NCBI GenBank assembly: GCA_963920525.1
Contig: OY986438.1
Coordinates: 216,621,396 to 216,685,395 of the forward strand
Length of the DNA: 64,000 nt
DNA from: Dichetophora obliterata
Lineage: Eukaryota; Arthropoda; Insecta; Diptera; Sciomyzidae
Reading direction: 5' to 3'
Shown here: positions 36,103 through 49,800 of the stretch, piece after piece
Position numbering within the stretch: position 1 is the first letter of the stretch
How the letters are laid out: each line of letters begins with the position of its first letter
Translations under genes and position numbers: made by a program
The notes under the pieces: model-generated
Database searches by the model: none
Told to the model about the DNA's origin: nothing
Seen by the model: the letters and a program-made list of their open reading frames with translations, nothing else

Positions 36103-39100
36103 ACTAAGTAGATTACTATAAGGAAGATTTTATACAAACCAAAATATTTGTAAATTACTCTAGACACAAAACTGCATTCTGAGATAAATGGGGGACGTTC
36201 AAACTATATAGAGAATTTTAACACAAAACTAAGTTTTATTAATAGTCTGGTATGAAAAAATAGATTTTTAGCCATAACTTTTGATTGGAAAGAGATATTG
36301 GGGTAATTTTTTCACAGAAATTATTTTTGAGACTTGAATTTTTTTTAAAAAATATAAAAACATTTTGGAAAAAATACATTTCGCAAAAAAAATCAAAGGG
36401 GGTACCCTTGTTGTTTTGATGACAAAAACAGTAAAATAATTTTTGCGCTTAGCTGGAAGAATTTTTGCAAATAAATGCTATGTCATATGAAAGGTAGTCA
36501 GATTTGCTGTTTTTAATTGATTTCATTTTTACAACAACAACAATGAAAAAATAGATTTTTAGCCATAACTTTTGATTGGAAAGAGATATTGGGGTAATTT
36601 TTTCACAGAAATAATTTTTGAGACATTTTGGAAAAAATAAATTTCGCGAAAAAAATCAAAGGGGGTACCCTTGTTGTTTTGATGACAAAAACAGTAAAAT
36701 AATTTTTGCGCTTAGCTGGAAGAATTTTTGCAAATAAATGCTATGTCATATGAAAGGTAGTCAGATTTGCTGTTTTTAATTGATTTCATTTTTACAACAA
36801 CAACAATTTTTGAGTAATTTCTTGAGTAAAAAGTCAATATTTTGGACCTTTTTTGGCATACTCATAAAACATAATATATACACTGACTTAACGGTACAGT
36901 TCAACTTATTTTTGTGAAGTGATTTTATTGAACTTTTGAACAAAAAAAATTTGAATGAAATATATTAATGGACTAAGTAGATTACTATAAGGAAGATTTT
37001 ATACAAACCAAAATGTTTGTAAATTACTCTAGACACAAAACTGCATTCTGAGATAAATGGGGGACGTTCAAACTATATAGAGAATTTTAACACAAAACTA
37101 AGTTTTATTAATAGTCTGGTATGAAAAAAATAGATTTTTAGCCATAACTTTTTATTGGAAAGAGATATTGGGGTAATTTTTTCACAGAAATTATTTTTGA
37201 GACTTGAATTTTTTGTAAAAAATATAAAAACAACATTTTGGAAAAAATAAATTTCGCGAAAAAAATCAAAGGGGGTACCCTTGTTGTTTTGATGACAAAA
37301 ACAGTAAAATAATTTTTGCGCTTAGCTGGAAGAATTTTTGCAAATAAATGCTATGTCATATGAAAGGTAGTCAGATTTGCTGTTTTTAATTGATTTCATT
37401 TTTACAACAACAACAATTTTTGAGTAATTTCTTGAGTAAAAAGTCAATATTTTGGACCTTTTTTGGCATACTCATAAAACATAATATATACACTGACTTA
37501 ACGGTACAGTTCAACTTATTTTTGTGAAGTGATTTTATTGAACTTTTGAACAAAAAAAATTTGAATGAAATATATTAATGGACTAAGTAGATTACTATAA
37601 GGAAGATTTTATACAAACCAAAATGTTTGTAAATTACTCTAGACACAAAACTGCATTCTGAGATAAATGGGGGACGTTCAAACTATATAGAGAATTTTAA
37701 CACAAAACTAAGTTTTATTAATAGTCTGGTATGAAAAAATAGATTTTTAGCCATAACTTTTGATTGGAAAGAGATATTGGGGTATTTTTTTCACAGAAAT
37801 TATTTTTGAGACTTGAATTTTTTGTAAAAAATATAAAAACATTTTGGAAAAAATAAATTTCGCGAAAAAAATCAAAGGGGGTACCCTTGTTGTTTTGATG
37901 ACAAAAACAGTAAAATAATTTTTGCGCTTAGCTGGAAGAATTTTTGCAAATAAATGCTATGTCATATGAAAGGTAGTCAGATTTGCTGTTTTTAATTGAT
38001 TTCATTTTTACAACAACAACAATTTTTGAGTAATTTCTTGAGTAAAAAGTCAATATTTTGGACCTTTTTTGGCATACTCATAAAACATAATATATACACT
38101 GACTTAACGGTACAGTTCAACTTATTTTTGTGAAGTGATTTTATTGAACTTTTGAACAAAAAAAATTTGAATGAAATATATTAATGGGCTAAGTAGATTA
38201 CTATAAGGAAGATTTTATACAAACCAAAATGTTTGTAAATTACTCTAGACACAAAACTGCATTCTGAGATAAATGGGGGACGTTCAAACTATATAGAGAA
38301 TTTTAACACAAAACTAAGTTTTATTAATAGTCTGGTATGAAAAAATAGATTTTTAGCCATAACTTTTGATTGGAAAGAGATATTGGGGTAATTTTTTCAC
38401 AGAAATTAGTTTTGAGACTTGAATTTTTTGTAAAAAATATAAAAACAACATTTTGGAAAAAATAAATTTCGCGAAAAAAATCAAAGGGGGTACCCTTGTT
38501 GTTTTGATGACAAAAACAGTAAAATAATTTTTGCGCTTAGCTGGAAGAATTTTTGCAAATAAATGCTATGTCATATGAAAGGTAGTCAGATTTGCTGTTT
38601 TTAATTGATTTCATTTTTACAACAACAACAATTTTTGAGTAATTTCTTGAGTAAAAAGTCAATATTTTGGACCTTTTTTGGCATACTCATAAAACATATA
38701 TACACTGACTTAACGGTACAGTTCAACTTATTTTTGTGAAGTGATTTTATTGAACTTTTGAACAAAAAAAATTTGAATGAAATATATTAATGGACTAAGT
38801 AGATTACTATAAGGAAGATTTTATACAAACCAAAATATTTGTAAATTACTCTAGACACAAAACTGCATTCTGAGATAAATGGGGGACGTTCAAACTATAT
38901 AGAGAATTTTAACACAAAACTAAGTTTTATTAATAGTCTGGTATGAAAAAATAGATTTTTAGCCATAACTTTTGATTGGAAAGAGATATTGGGGTAATTT
39001 TTTCACAGAAATTATTTTTGAGACTTGAATTTTTTTTAAAAAATATAAAAACATTTTGGAAAAAATACATTTCGCAAAAAAAATCAAAGGGGGTACCCTT

Positions 39101-42100
39101 GTTGTTTTGATGACAAAAACAGTAAAATAATTTTTGCGCTTAGCTGGAAGAATTTTTGCAAATAAATGCTATGTCATATGAAAGGTAGTCAGATTTGCTG
39201 TTTTTAATTGATTTCATTTTTACAACAACAACAATGAAAAAATAGATTTTTAGCCATAACTTTTGATTGGAAAGAGATATTGGGGTAATTTTTTCACAGA
39301 AATAATTTTTGAGACATTTTGGAAAAAATAAATTTCGCGAAAAAAATCAAAGGGGGTACCCTTGTTGTTTTGATGACAAAAACAGTAAAATAATTTTTGC
39401 GCTTAGCTGGAAGAATTTTTGCAAATAAATGCTATGTCATATGAAAGGTAGTCAGATTTGCTGTTTTTAATTGATTTCATTTTTACAACAACAACAATTT
39501 TTGAGTAATTTCTTGAGTAAAAAGTCAATATTTTGGACCTTTTTTGGCATACTCATAAAACATAATATATACACTGACTTAACGGTACAGTTCAACTTAT
39601 TTTTGTGAAGTGATTTTATTGAACTTTTGAACAAAAAAAATTTGAATGAAATATATTAATGGACTAAGTAGATTACTATAAGGAAGATTTTATACAAACC
39701 AAAATGTTTGTAAATTACTCTAGACACAAAACTGCATTCTGAGATAAATGGGGGACGTTCAAACTATATAGAGAATTTTAACACAAAACTTAGTTTTAAT
39801 AGTCTGGTATGAAAAAAATAGATTTTTAGCCATAACTTTTTATTGGAAAGAGATATTGGGGTAATTTTTTCACAGAAATTATTTTTGAGACTTGAATTTT
39901 TTGTAAAAAATATAAAAACAACATTTTGGAAAAAATAAATTTCGCGAAAAAAATCAAAGGGGGTACCCCTTGTTGTTTTGATGACAAAAACAGTAAAATA
40001 ATTTTTGCGCTTAGCTGGAAGAATTTTTGCAAATAAATGCTATGTCATATGAAAGGTAGTCAGATTTGCTGTTTTTAATTGATTTCATTTTTACAACAAC
40101 AACAATTTTTGAGTAATTTCTTGAGTAAAAAGTCAATATTTTGGACCTTTTTTGGCATACTCATAAAACATAATATATACACTGACTTAACGGTACAGTT
40201 CAACTTATTTTTGTGAAGTGATTTTATTGAACTTTTGAACAAAAAAAATTTGAATGAAATATATTAATGGACTAAGTAGATTACTATAAGGAAGATTTTA
40301 TACAAACCAAAATATTTGTAAATTACTCTAGACACAAAACTGCATTCTGAGATAAATGGGGGACGTTCAAACTATATAGAGAATTTTAACACAAAACTAA
40401 GTTTTATTAATAGTCTGGTATGAAAAAATAGATTTTTAGCCATAACTTTTGATTGGAAAGAGATATTGGGGTAATTTTTTCACAGAAATTATTTTTGAGA
40501 CTTGAATTTTTTTTAAAAAATATAAAAACATTTTGGAAAAAATACATTTCGCAAAAAAAATCAAAGGGGGTACCCTTGTTGTTTTGATGACAAAAACAGT
40601 AAAATAATTTTTGCGCTTAGCTGGAAGAATTTTTGCAAATAAATGCTATGTCATATGAAAGGTAGTCAGATTTGCTGTTTTTAATTGATTTCATTTTTAC
40701 AACAACAACAATGAAAAAATAGATTTTTAGCCATAACTTTTGATTGGAAAGAGATATTGGGGTAATTTTTTCACAGAAATAATTTTTGAGACATTTTGGA
40801 AAAAATAAATTTCGCGAAAAAAATCAAAGGGGGTACCCTTGTTGTTTTGATGACAAAAACAGTAAAATAATTTTTGCGCTTAGCTGGAAGAATTTTTGCA
40901 AATAAATGCTATTTCATATGAAAGGTAGTCAGATTTGCTGTTTTTAATTGATTTCATTTTTACAACAACAACAATTTTTGAGTAATTTCTTGAGTAAAAA
41001 GTCAATATTTTGGACCTTTTTTGGCATACTCATAAAACATAATATATACACTGACTTAACGGTACAGTTGAACTTATTTTTGTGAAGTGATTTTATTGAA
41101 CTTTTGAACAAAAAAAATTTGAATGAAATATATTAATGGACTAAGTAGATTACTATAAGGAAGATTTTATACAAACCAAAATGTTTGTAAATTACTCTAG
41201 ACACAAAACTGCATTCTGAGATAAATGGGGGACGTTCAAACTATATAGAGAATTTTAACACAAAACTAAGTTTTATTAATAGTCTGGTATGAAAAAAATA
41301 GATTTTTAGCCATAACTTTTTATTGGAAAGAGATATTGGGGTAATTTTTTCACAGAAATTATTTTTGAGACTTGAATTTTTTGTAAAAAATATAAAAACA
41401 ACATTTTGGAAAAAATAAATTTCGCGAAAAAAATCAAAGGGGGTACCCTTGTTGTTTTGATGACAAAAACAGTAAAATAATTTTTGCGCTTAGCTGGAAG
41501 AATTTTTGCAAATAAATGCTATGTCATATGAAAGGTAGTCAGATTTGCTGTTTTTAATTGATTTCATTTTTACAACAACAACAATTTTTGAGTAATTTCT
41601 TGAGTAAAAAGTCAATATTTTGGACCTTTTTTGGCATACTCATAAAACATAATATATACACTGACTTAACGGTACAGTTCAACTTATTTTTGTGAAGTGA
41701 TTTTATTGAACTTTTGAACAAAAAAAATTTGAATGAAATATATTAATGGACTAAGTAGATTACTATAAGGAAGATTTTATACAAACCAAAATGTTTGTAA
41801 ATTACTCTAGACACAAAACTGCATTCTGAGATAAATGGGGGACGTTCAAACTATATAGAGAATTTTAACACAAAACTAAGTTTTATTAATAGTCTGGTAT
41901 GAAAAAATAGATTTTTAGCCATAACTTTTGATTGGAAAGAGATATTGGGGTAATTTTTTCACAGAAATTATTTTTGAGACTTGAATTTTTTGTAAAAAAT
42001 ATAAAAACAACATTTTGGAAAAAATAAATTTCGCGAAAAAAATCAAAGGGGGTACCCTTGTTGTTTTGATGACAAAAACAGTAAAATAATTTTTGCGCTT

Positions 42101-43229
42101 AGCTGGAAGAATTTTTGCAAATAAATGCTATGTCATATGAAAGGTAGTCAGATTTGCTGTTTTTAATTGATTTCATTTTTACAACAACAACAATTTTTGA
42201 GTAATTTCTTGAGTAAAAAGTCAATATTTTGGACCTTTTTTGGCATACTCATAAAACATAATATATACACTGACTTAACGGTACAGTTCAACTTATTTTT
42301 GTGAAGTGATTTTATTGAACTTTTGAACAAAAAAAATTTGAATGAAATATATTAATGGACTAAGTAGATTACTATAAGGAAGATTTTATACAAACCAAAA
42401 TGTTTGTAAATTACTCTAGACACAAAACTGCATTCTGAGATAAATGGGGGACGTTCAAACTATATAGAGAATTTTAACACAAAACTAAGTTTTATTAATA
42501 GTCTGGTATGAAAAAATAGATTTTTAGCCATAACTTTTGATTGGAAAGAGATATTGGGGTAATTTTTTCACAGAAATTAGTTTTGAGACTTGAATTTTTT
42601 GTAAAAAATATAAAAACAACATTTTGGAAAAAATAAATTTCGCGAAAAAAATCAAAGGGGTGGTACCCTTGTTGTTTTGATGACAAAAACAGTAAAATAA
42701 TTTTTGCGCTTAGCTGGAAGAATTTTTGCAAATAAATGCTATGTCATATGAAAGGTAGTCAGATTTGCTGTCTTTAATTGATTTCATTTTTACAACAACA
42801 ACAATGAAAAAATAGATTTTTAGCCATAACTTTTGATTGGAAAGAGATATTGGGGTAATTTTTTCACAGAAATAATTTTTGAGACATTTTGGAAAAAATA
42901 AATTTCGCGAAAAAAATCAAAGGGGGTACCCTTGTTGTTTTGATGACAAAAACAGTAAAATAATTTTTGCGCTTAGCTGGAAGAATTTTTGCAAATAAAT
43001 GCTATGTCATATGAAAGGTAGTCAGATTTGCTGTTTTTAATTGATTTCATTTTTACAACAACAACCATTTTTGAGTAATTTCTTGAGTAAAAAGTCAATA
43101 TTTTGGACCTTTTTTGGCATACTCATAAAACATTTATACACTGACTTAACGGTACAGTTCAACTTATTTTTGTGAAGTGATTTTATTGAACTTTTGAACA
43201 AAAAAAATTTGAATGAAATATATTAATGG
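36103..43229 (+). repeat. Zone 5: higher-order repeats with a ~262-bp truncated module
   Basis: The joint CAACAACAACAATGAAAAAA splices the CAA run directly onto the TATGAAAAAATAG site of the next unit, at about 36543, 39234, 40712 and 42804, with an earlier instance at 26083. Start spacings across these joints are 869-871 bp. Three of the affected monomers (36103, 38794, 40271) also share AAAATATTTGTAAA, TTTTTTTTAAAAAA and TACATTTCGCAAAA, so they descend from one event. 36103-38793 (2691 bp) and 38794-40270 (1477 bp) are successive higher-order units sharing this start. Confidence 0.85.
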
Positions 43230-43819
43230 ACTAAGTAGATTACTATAAGGAAGATTTTATACAAACCAAAATGTTTGTTAATTACTCTAGACACAAAACT
43301 GCATTCTGAGATAAATGGGGGATTTTAACACAAAACTAAGTTTTATTAATAGTCTGGTATGAAAAAATAGATTTTTAGCCATAACTTTTGATTGGAAAGA
43401 GATATTGGGGTAATTTTTTCACAGAAATTATTTTTGAGACTTGAATTTTTTGTAAAAAATATAAAAACAACATTTTGAAAAAAAATAAATTTCGCGAAAA
43501 AAATCAAAGGGGGTACCCTTGTTGTTTTGATGACAAAAACAGTATAATAATTTTTGCGCTTAGCTGGAAGAATTTTTGCAAATAAATGCTATGTCATATG
43601 AAAGGTAGTCAGATTTGCTGTTTTTAATTGATTTCATTTTTACAACAACAACAATTTTTGAGTAATTTCTTGAGTAAAAAGTCAATATTTTGGACCTTTT
43701 TTGGCATACTCATAAAACATAATATATACACTGACTTAACGGTACAGTTCAACGTATTTTTGTGAAGTGATTTTATTGAACTTTTGAACAAAAAAAATTT
43801 GAATGAAATATATTAGTGG
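43230..43819 (+). repeat. Monomer with a private 19-bp deletion
   Basis: The 590-bp monomer at 43230 lacks the stretch between AAATGGGGGA and TTTTAACAC (CGTTCAAACTATATAGAGA in its neighbours). I saw this deletion only once. It also has GTATAATAATT. Confidence 0.75.
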
Positions 43820-46800
43820 ACTAAGTAGATTACTATAAGGAAGATTTTATACAAACCAAAATGTTTGTAAATTACTCTAGACACAAAACTGCATTCTGAG
43901 ATAAATGGGGACGTTCAAACTATATAGAGAATTTTAACACAAAACTAAGTTTTATTAATAGTCTGGTATGAAAAAATAGATTTTTAGCCATAACTTTTGA
44001 TTGGAAAGAGATATTGGGGTAATTTTTTCACAGAAATTATTTTTGAGACTTGAATTTTTTGTAAAAAATATAAAAACAACATTTTGGAAAAAATAAATTT
44101 CGCGAAAAAAATCAGAGGGGGTACCCTTGTTGTTTTGATGACAAAAACAGTAAAATAATTTTTGCGCTTAGCTGGAAGAATTTTTGCAAATAAATGCTAT
44201 GTCATATGAAAGGTAGTCAGATTTGCTGTTTTTAATTGATTTCATTTTTACAACAACAACCATTTTTGAGTAATTTCTTGAGTAAAAAGTCAATGTTTTA
44301 TTAAAAGTCTGGTATGAAAAAATAGATTTTTAGCCATAACTTTTGATTGGAAAGAGATATTGGGGTAATTTTTTCACAGAAATTATTTTTGAGACTTGAA
44401 TTTTTTGTAAAAAATATAAAAACAACATTTTGGAAAAAATAAATTACGCGAAAAAAATCAAAATGGGTACCCTTGTTGTTTTGATGACAAAAACAGTAAA
44501 ATAATTTTTGCGCTTAGCTGGAAGAATTTTTGCAAATAAATGCTATGTCATATGAAAGGTAGTCAGATTTGCTGTTTTTAATTGATTTCATTTTTACAAC
44601 AACAACAATTTTTGAGTAATTTCTTGAGTAAAAAGTCAATATTTTGGACCTTTTTTGGCATACTCATAAAACATAATATATACACTGACTTAACGGTACA
44701 GTTCAACTTATTTTTGTGAAGTGATTTTATTGAACTTTTGAACAAAAAAAATTTGAATGAAATATATTAATGGACTAAGTAGATTACTATAAGGAAGATT
44801 TTATACAAACCAAAATGTTTGTAAATTACTCTAGACACAAAACTGCATTCTGAGATAAATGGGGGACGTTCAAACCATATAGAGAATTTTAACACAAAAC
44901 TAAGTTTTATTAATAGTCTGGTATGAAAAAATAGATTTTTAGCCATAACTTTTGATTGGAAAGAGATATTGGGGTAATTTTTTCACAGAAATTATTTTTG
45001 AGACTTGAATTTTTTGTAAAAAATATAAAAACAACATTTTGGAAAAATAAATTACGCGAAAAAAATCAAAATGGGTACCCTTGTTGTTTTGATGACAAAA
45101 ACAGTAAAATAATTTTTGCGCTTAGCTGGAAGAATTTTTGCAAATAAATGCTATGTCATATGAAAGGTAGTCAGATTTGCTGTTTTTAATTGATTTCATT
45201 TTTACAACAACAACAATTTTTGAGTAATTTCTTGAGTAAAAAGTCAATGTTTTATTAATAGTCTGGTATGAAAAAATAGATTTTTAGCCATAACTTTTGA
45301 TTGGAAAGAGATATTGGGGTAATTTTTTCACAGAAATTATTTTTGAGACTTGAATTTTGTGTAAAAAATATAAAAACAACATTTTGGAAAAATAAATTAC
45401 GCGAAAAAAATCAAAATGGGTACCCTTGTTGTTTTGATGACAAAAACAGTAAAATAATTTTTGCGCTTAGCTGGAAGAATTTTTGCAAATAAATGCTATG
45501 TCATATGAAAGGTAGTCAGATTTGCTGTTTTTAATTGATTTCATTTTTACAACAACAACAATTTTTGAGTAATTTCTTGAGTAAAAAGTCAATATTTTGG
45601 ACCTTTTTTGGCATACTCATAAAACATATATACACTGACTTAACGGTACAGTTCAACTTATTTTTGTGAAGTGATTTTATTGAACTTTTGAACAAAAAAA
45701 ATTTGAATGAAATATATTAATGGACTAAGTAGATTACTATAAGGAAGATTTTATACAAACCAAAATGTTTGTAAATTACTCTAGACACAAAACTGCATTC
45801 TGAGATAAATGGGGGACGTTCAAACTATATAGAGAATTTTAACACAAAACTAAGTTTTATTAATAGTCTGGTATGAAAAAATAGATTTTTAGCCATAACT
45901 TTTGATTGGAAAGAGATATTGGGGTAATTTTTTCACAGAAATTATTTTTGAGACTTGAATTTTTTGTAAAAAATATAAAAACAACATTTTGGAAAAAATA
46001 AATTTCGCGAAAAAAATCAAAGGGGGTACCCTTGTTGTTTTGATGACAAAAACAGTAAAATAATTTTTGCGCTTAGCTGGAAGAATTTTTGCAAATAAAT
46101 GCTATGTCATATGAAAGGTAGTCAGATTTGCTGTTTTTAATTGATTTCATTTTTACAACAACAACAATTTTTGAGTAATTTCTTGAGTAAAAAGTCAATA
46201 TTTTGGACCTTTTTTGGCATACTCATAAAACATATATACACTGACTTAACGGTACAGTTCAACTTATTTTTGTGAAGTGATTTTATTGAACTTTTGAACA
46301 AAAAAAATTTGAATGAAATATATTAATGGACTAAGTAGATTACTATAAGGAAGATTTTATACAAACCAAAATGTTTGTAAATTACTCTAGACACAAAACT
46401 GCATTCTGAGATAAATGGGGGACGTTCAAACTATATAGAGAATTTTAACACAAAACTAAGTTTTATTAATAGTCTGGTATGAAAAAATAGATTTTTAGCC
46501 ATAACTTTTGATTGGAAAGAGATATTGGGGTAATTTTTTCACAGAAATTATTTTTGAGACTTGAATTTTTTGTAAAAAATATAAAAACAACATTTTGGAA
46601 AAAATAAATTTCGCGAAAAAAATCAAAGGGGGTACGTACCCTTGTTGTTTTGATGACAAAAACAGTATAATAATTTTTGCGCTTAGCTCGAAGAATTTTT
46701 GCAAATAAATGCTATGTCATATGAAAAATAGTCAGATTTGCTGTTTTTAATTGATTTCATTTTTACAACAACAACCATTTTTGAGTAATTTCTTGAGTAA

Positions 46801-49800
46801 AAAGTCAATATTTTGGACCTTTTTTGGCATACTCATAAAACATATATACACTGACTTAACGGTGCAGTTCAACTTATTTTTGTGAAGTGATTTTATTGAA
46901 CTTTTGAACAAAAAAAATTTTAATGAAATATATTAATGGACTAATTAGATTACTATAAGGAAGATTTTATACAAACCAAAATGTTTGTAAATTACTCTAG
47001 GAAAGAGAGTACGTACCCTTGTTGTTTTGATGACAAAAACAGTATAATAATTTTTGCGCTTAGCTGGAAGAATTTTTGCAAATAAATGCTATGTCATATG
47101 AAAGGTAGTCAGATTTGCTGTTTTTAATTGATTTCATTTTTACAACAACAACAATTTTTGAGTATTTTCTTGAGTAAAAAGTCAATATTTTGGACCTTTT
47201 TTGGCATACTCATAAAACATAATATATACACTGACTTAACGGTACAGTTCAACTTATTTTTTGAAGTGATTTTATTGAACTTTTGAAAAAAAAAAACTTG
47301 AATGAAATATATTAATGGACTAAGTAGATTACTATAAGGAAGATTTTATACAAACCAAAATGTTTGTAAATTACTCTAGACACAAAACTGCATTCTGAGA
47401 TAAATGGGGGACGTTCAAACTATATAGAGAATTTTAACACAAAACTAAGTTTTATTAATAGTCTGGTATGAAAAAATAGATTTTTAGCCATAACTTTTGA
47501 TTGGAAAGAGATATTGGGGTAATTTTTTCACAGAAATTATTTTTGAGACTTGAATTTTTTGTAAAAAATATAAAAACAACATTTTGGAAAAAATAAATTT
47601 CGCGAAAAAAATCAAAGGGGGTACCCTTGTTGTTTTGATGACAAAAACAGTAAAATAATTTTTGCGCTTAGCTGGAAGAATTTTTGCAAATAAATGCTAT
47701 GTCATATGAAAGGTAGTCAGATTTGCTGTTTTTAATTGATTTCATTTTTACAACAACAACAATTTTTGAGTAATTTCTTGAGTAAAAAGTCAATATTTTG
47801 GACCTTTTTTGGCATACTCATAAAACATATATACACTGACTTAACGGTGCAGTTCAACTTATTTTTGTGAAGTGATTTTATTGAACTTTTGAACAAAAAA
47901 AATTTGAATGAAATATATTAATGGACTAATTAGATTACTATAAGGAAGATTTTATACAAACCAAAATGTTTGTAAATTACTCTAGACACAAAACTGCATT
48001 CTGAGATAAATGGGGGACGTTCAAACTATATAGAGAATTTTAACACAAAACTAAGTTTTATTAATAGTCTGGTATGAAAAAATAGATTTTTAGCCATAAC
48101 TTTTGATTGGAAAGAGATATTGGGGTAATTTTTTCACAGAAATTATTTTTGAGACTTGAATTTTTTGTAAAAAATATAAAAACAACATTTTGGAAAAATA
48201 AATTACGCGAACAAAATCAAAATGGGTACCCTTGTTGTTTTGATGACAAAAACAGTAAAATAATTTTTGCGCTTAGCTGGAAGAATTTTTGCAAATAAAT
48301 GCTATGTCATATGAAAGGTAGTCAGATTTGCTGTTTTTAATTGATTTCATTTTTACAACAACAACAATTTTTAAGTAATTTCTTGAGTAAAAAGTCAATG
48401 TTTTATTAATAGTCTGGTATGAAAAAATAGATTTTTAGCCATAACTTTTGATTGGAAAGAGATATTGGGGTAATTTTTTCACAGAAATTATTTTTGAGAC
48501 TTGAATTTTTTGTAAAAAATATAAAAACAACATTTTGGAAAAAATAAATTACGCGAAAAAAATCAAAATGGGTACCCTTGTTGTTTTGATGACAAAAACA
48601 GTAAAATAATTTTTGCGCTTAGCTGGAAGAATTTTTGCAAATAAATGCTATGTCATATGAAAGGTAGTCAGATTTGCTGTTTTTAATTGATTTCATTTTT
48701 ACAACAACAACAATTTTTGAGTAATTTCTTGAGTAAAAAGTCAATATTTTGGACCTTTTTTGGCATACTCATAAAACATAATATATACACTGACTTAACG
48801 GTACAGTTCAACTTATTTTTGTGAAGTGATTTTATTGAACTTTTGAACAAAAAAAATTTGAATGAAATATATTAATGGACTAAGTAGATTACTATAAGGA
48901 AGATTTTATACAAACCAAAATGTTTGTAAATTACTCTAGACACAAAACTGCATTCTGAGATAAATGGGGGACGTTCAAACTATATAGAGAATTTTAACAC
49001 AAAACTAAGTTTTATTAATAGTCTGGTATGAAAAAATAGATTTTTAGCCATAACTTTTGATTGGAAAGAGATATTGGGGTAATTTTTTCACAGAAATTAT
49101 TTTTGAGACTTGAATTTTTTGTAAAAAATATAAAAACATTTTGGAAAAAATAAATTTCGCAAAAAAATCAAAGGGGGTACCCTTGTTGTTTTGATGACAA
49201 AAACAGTAAAATAATTTTTGCGCTTAGCTGGAAGAATTTTTGCAAATAAATGCTATGTCATATGAAAGGTAGTCAGATTTGCTGTTTTTAATTGATTTCA
49301 TTTTTACAACAACAACAATTTTTGAGTAATTTCTTGAGTAAAAAGTCAATATTTTGGACCTTTTTTGGCATACTCATAAAACATAACAAAACAATGACTT
49401 AACGGTACAGTTCAACTTATTTTTGTGAATTGATTTTATTGAACTTTTGAACAAAAAAAATTTGAATGAAATATATTAATGGACTAAGTAGATTACTATA
49501 AGGAAGATTTTATACAAACCAAAATGTTTGTAAATTACTCTAGACACAAAACTGCATTCTGAGATAAATGGGGGACGTTCAAACTATATAGAGAATTTTA
49601 ACACAAAACTAAGTTTTATTAATAGTCTGGTATGAAAAAATAGATTTTTAGCCATAACTTTTGATTGGAAAGAGATATTGGGGTAATTTTTTCACAGAAA
49701 TTATTTTTGAGACTTGAGTTTTTTGTAAAAATATAAAAACAACATTTTGGAAAAATAAATTACGCGAAAAAAATCAAAATGGGTACCCTTGTTGTTTTGA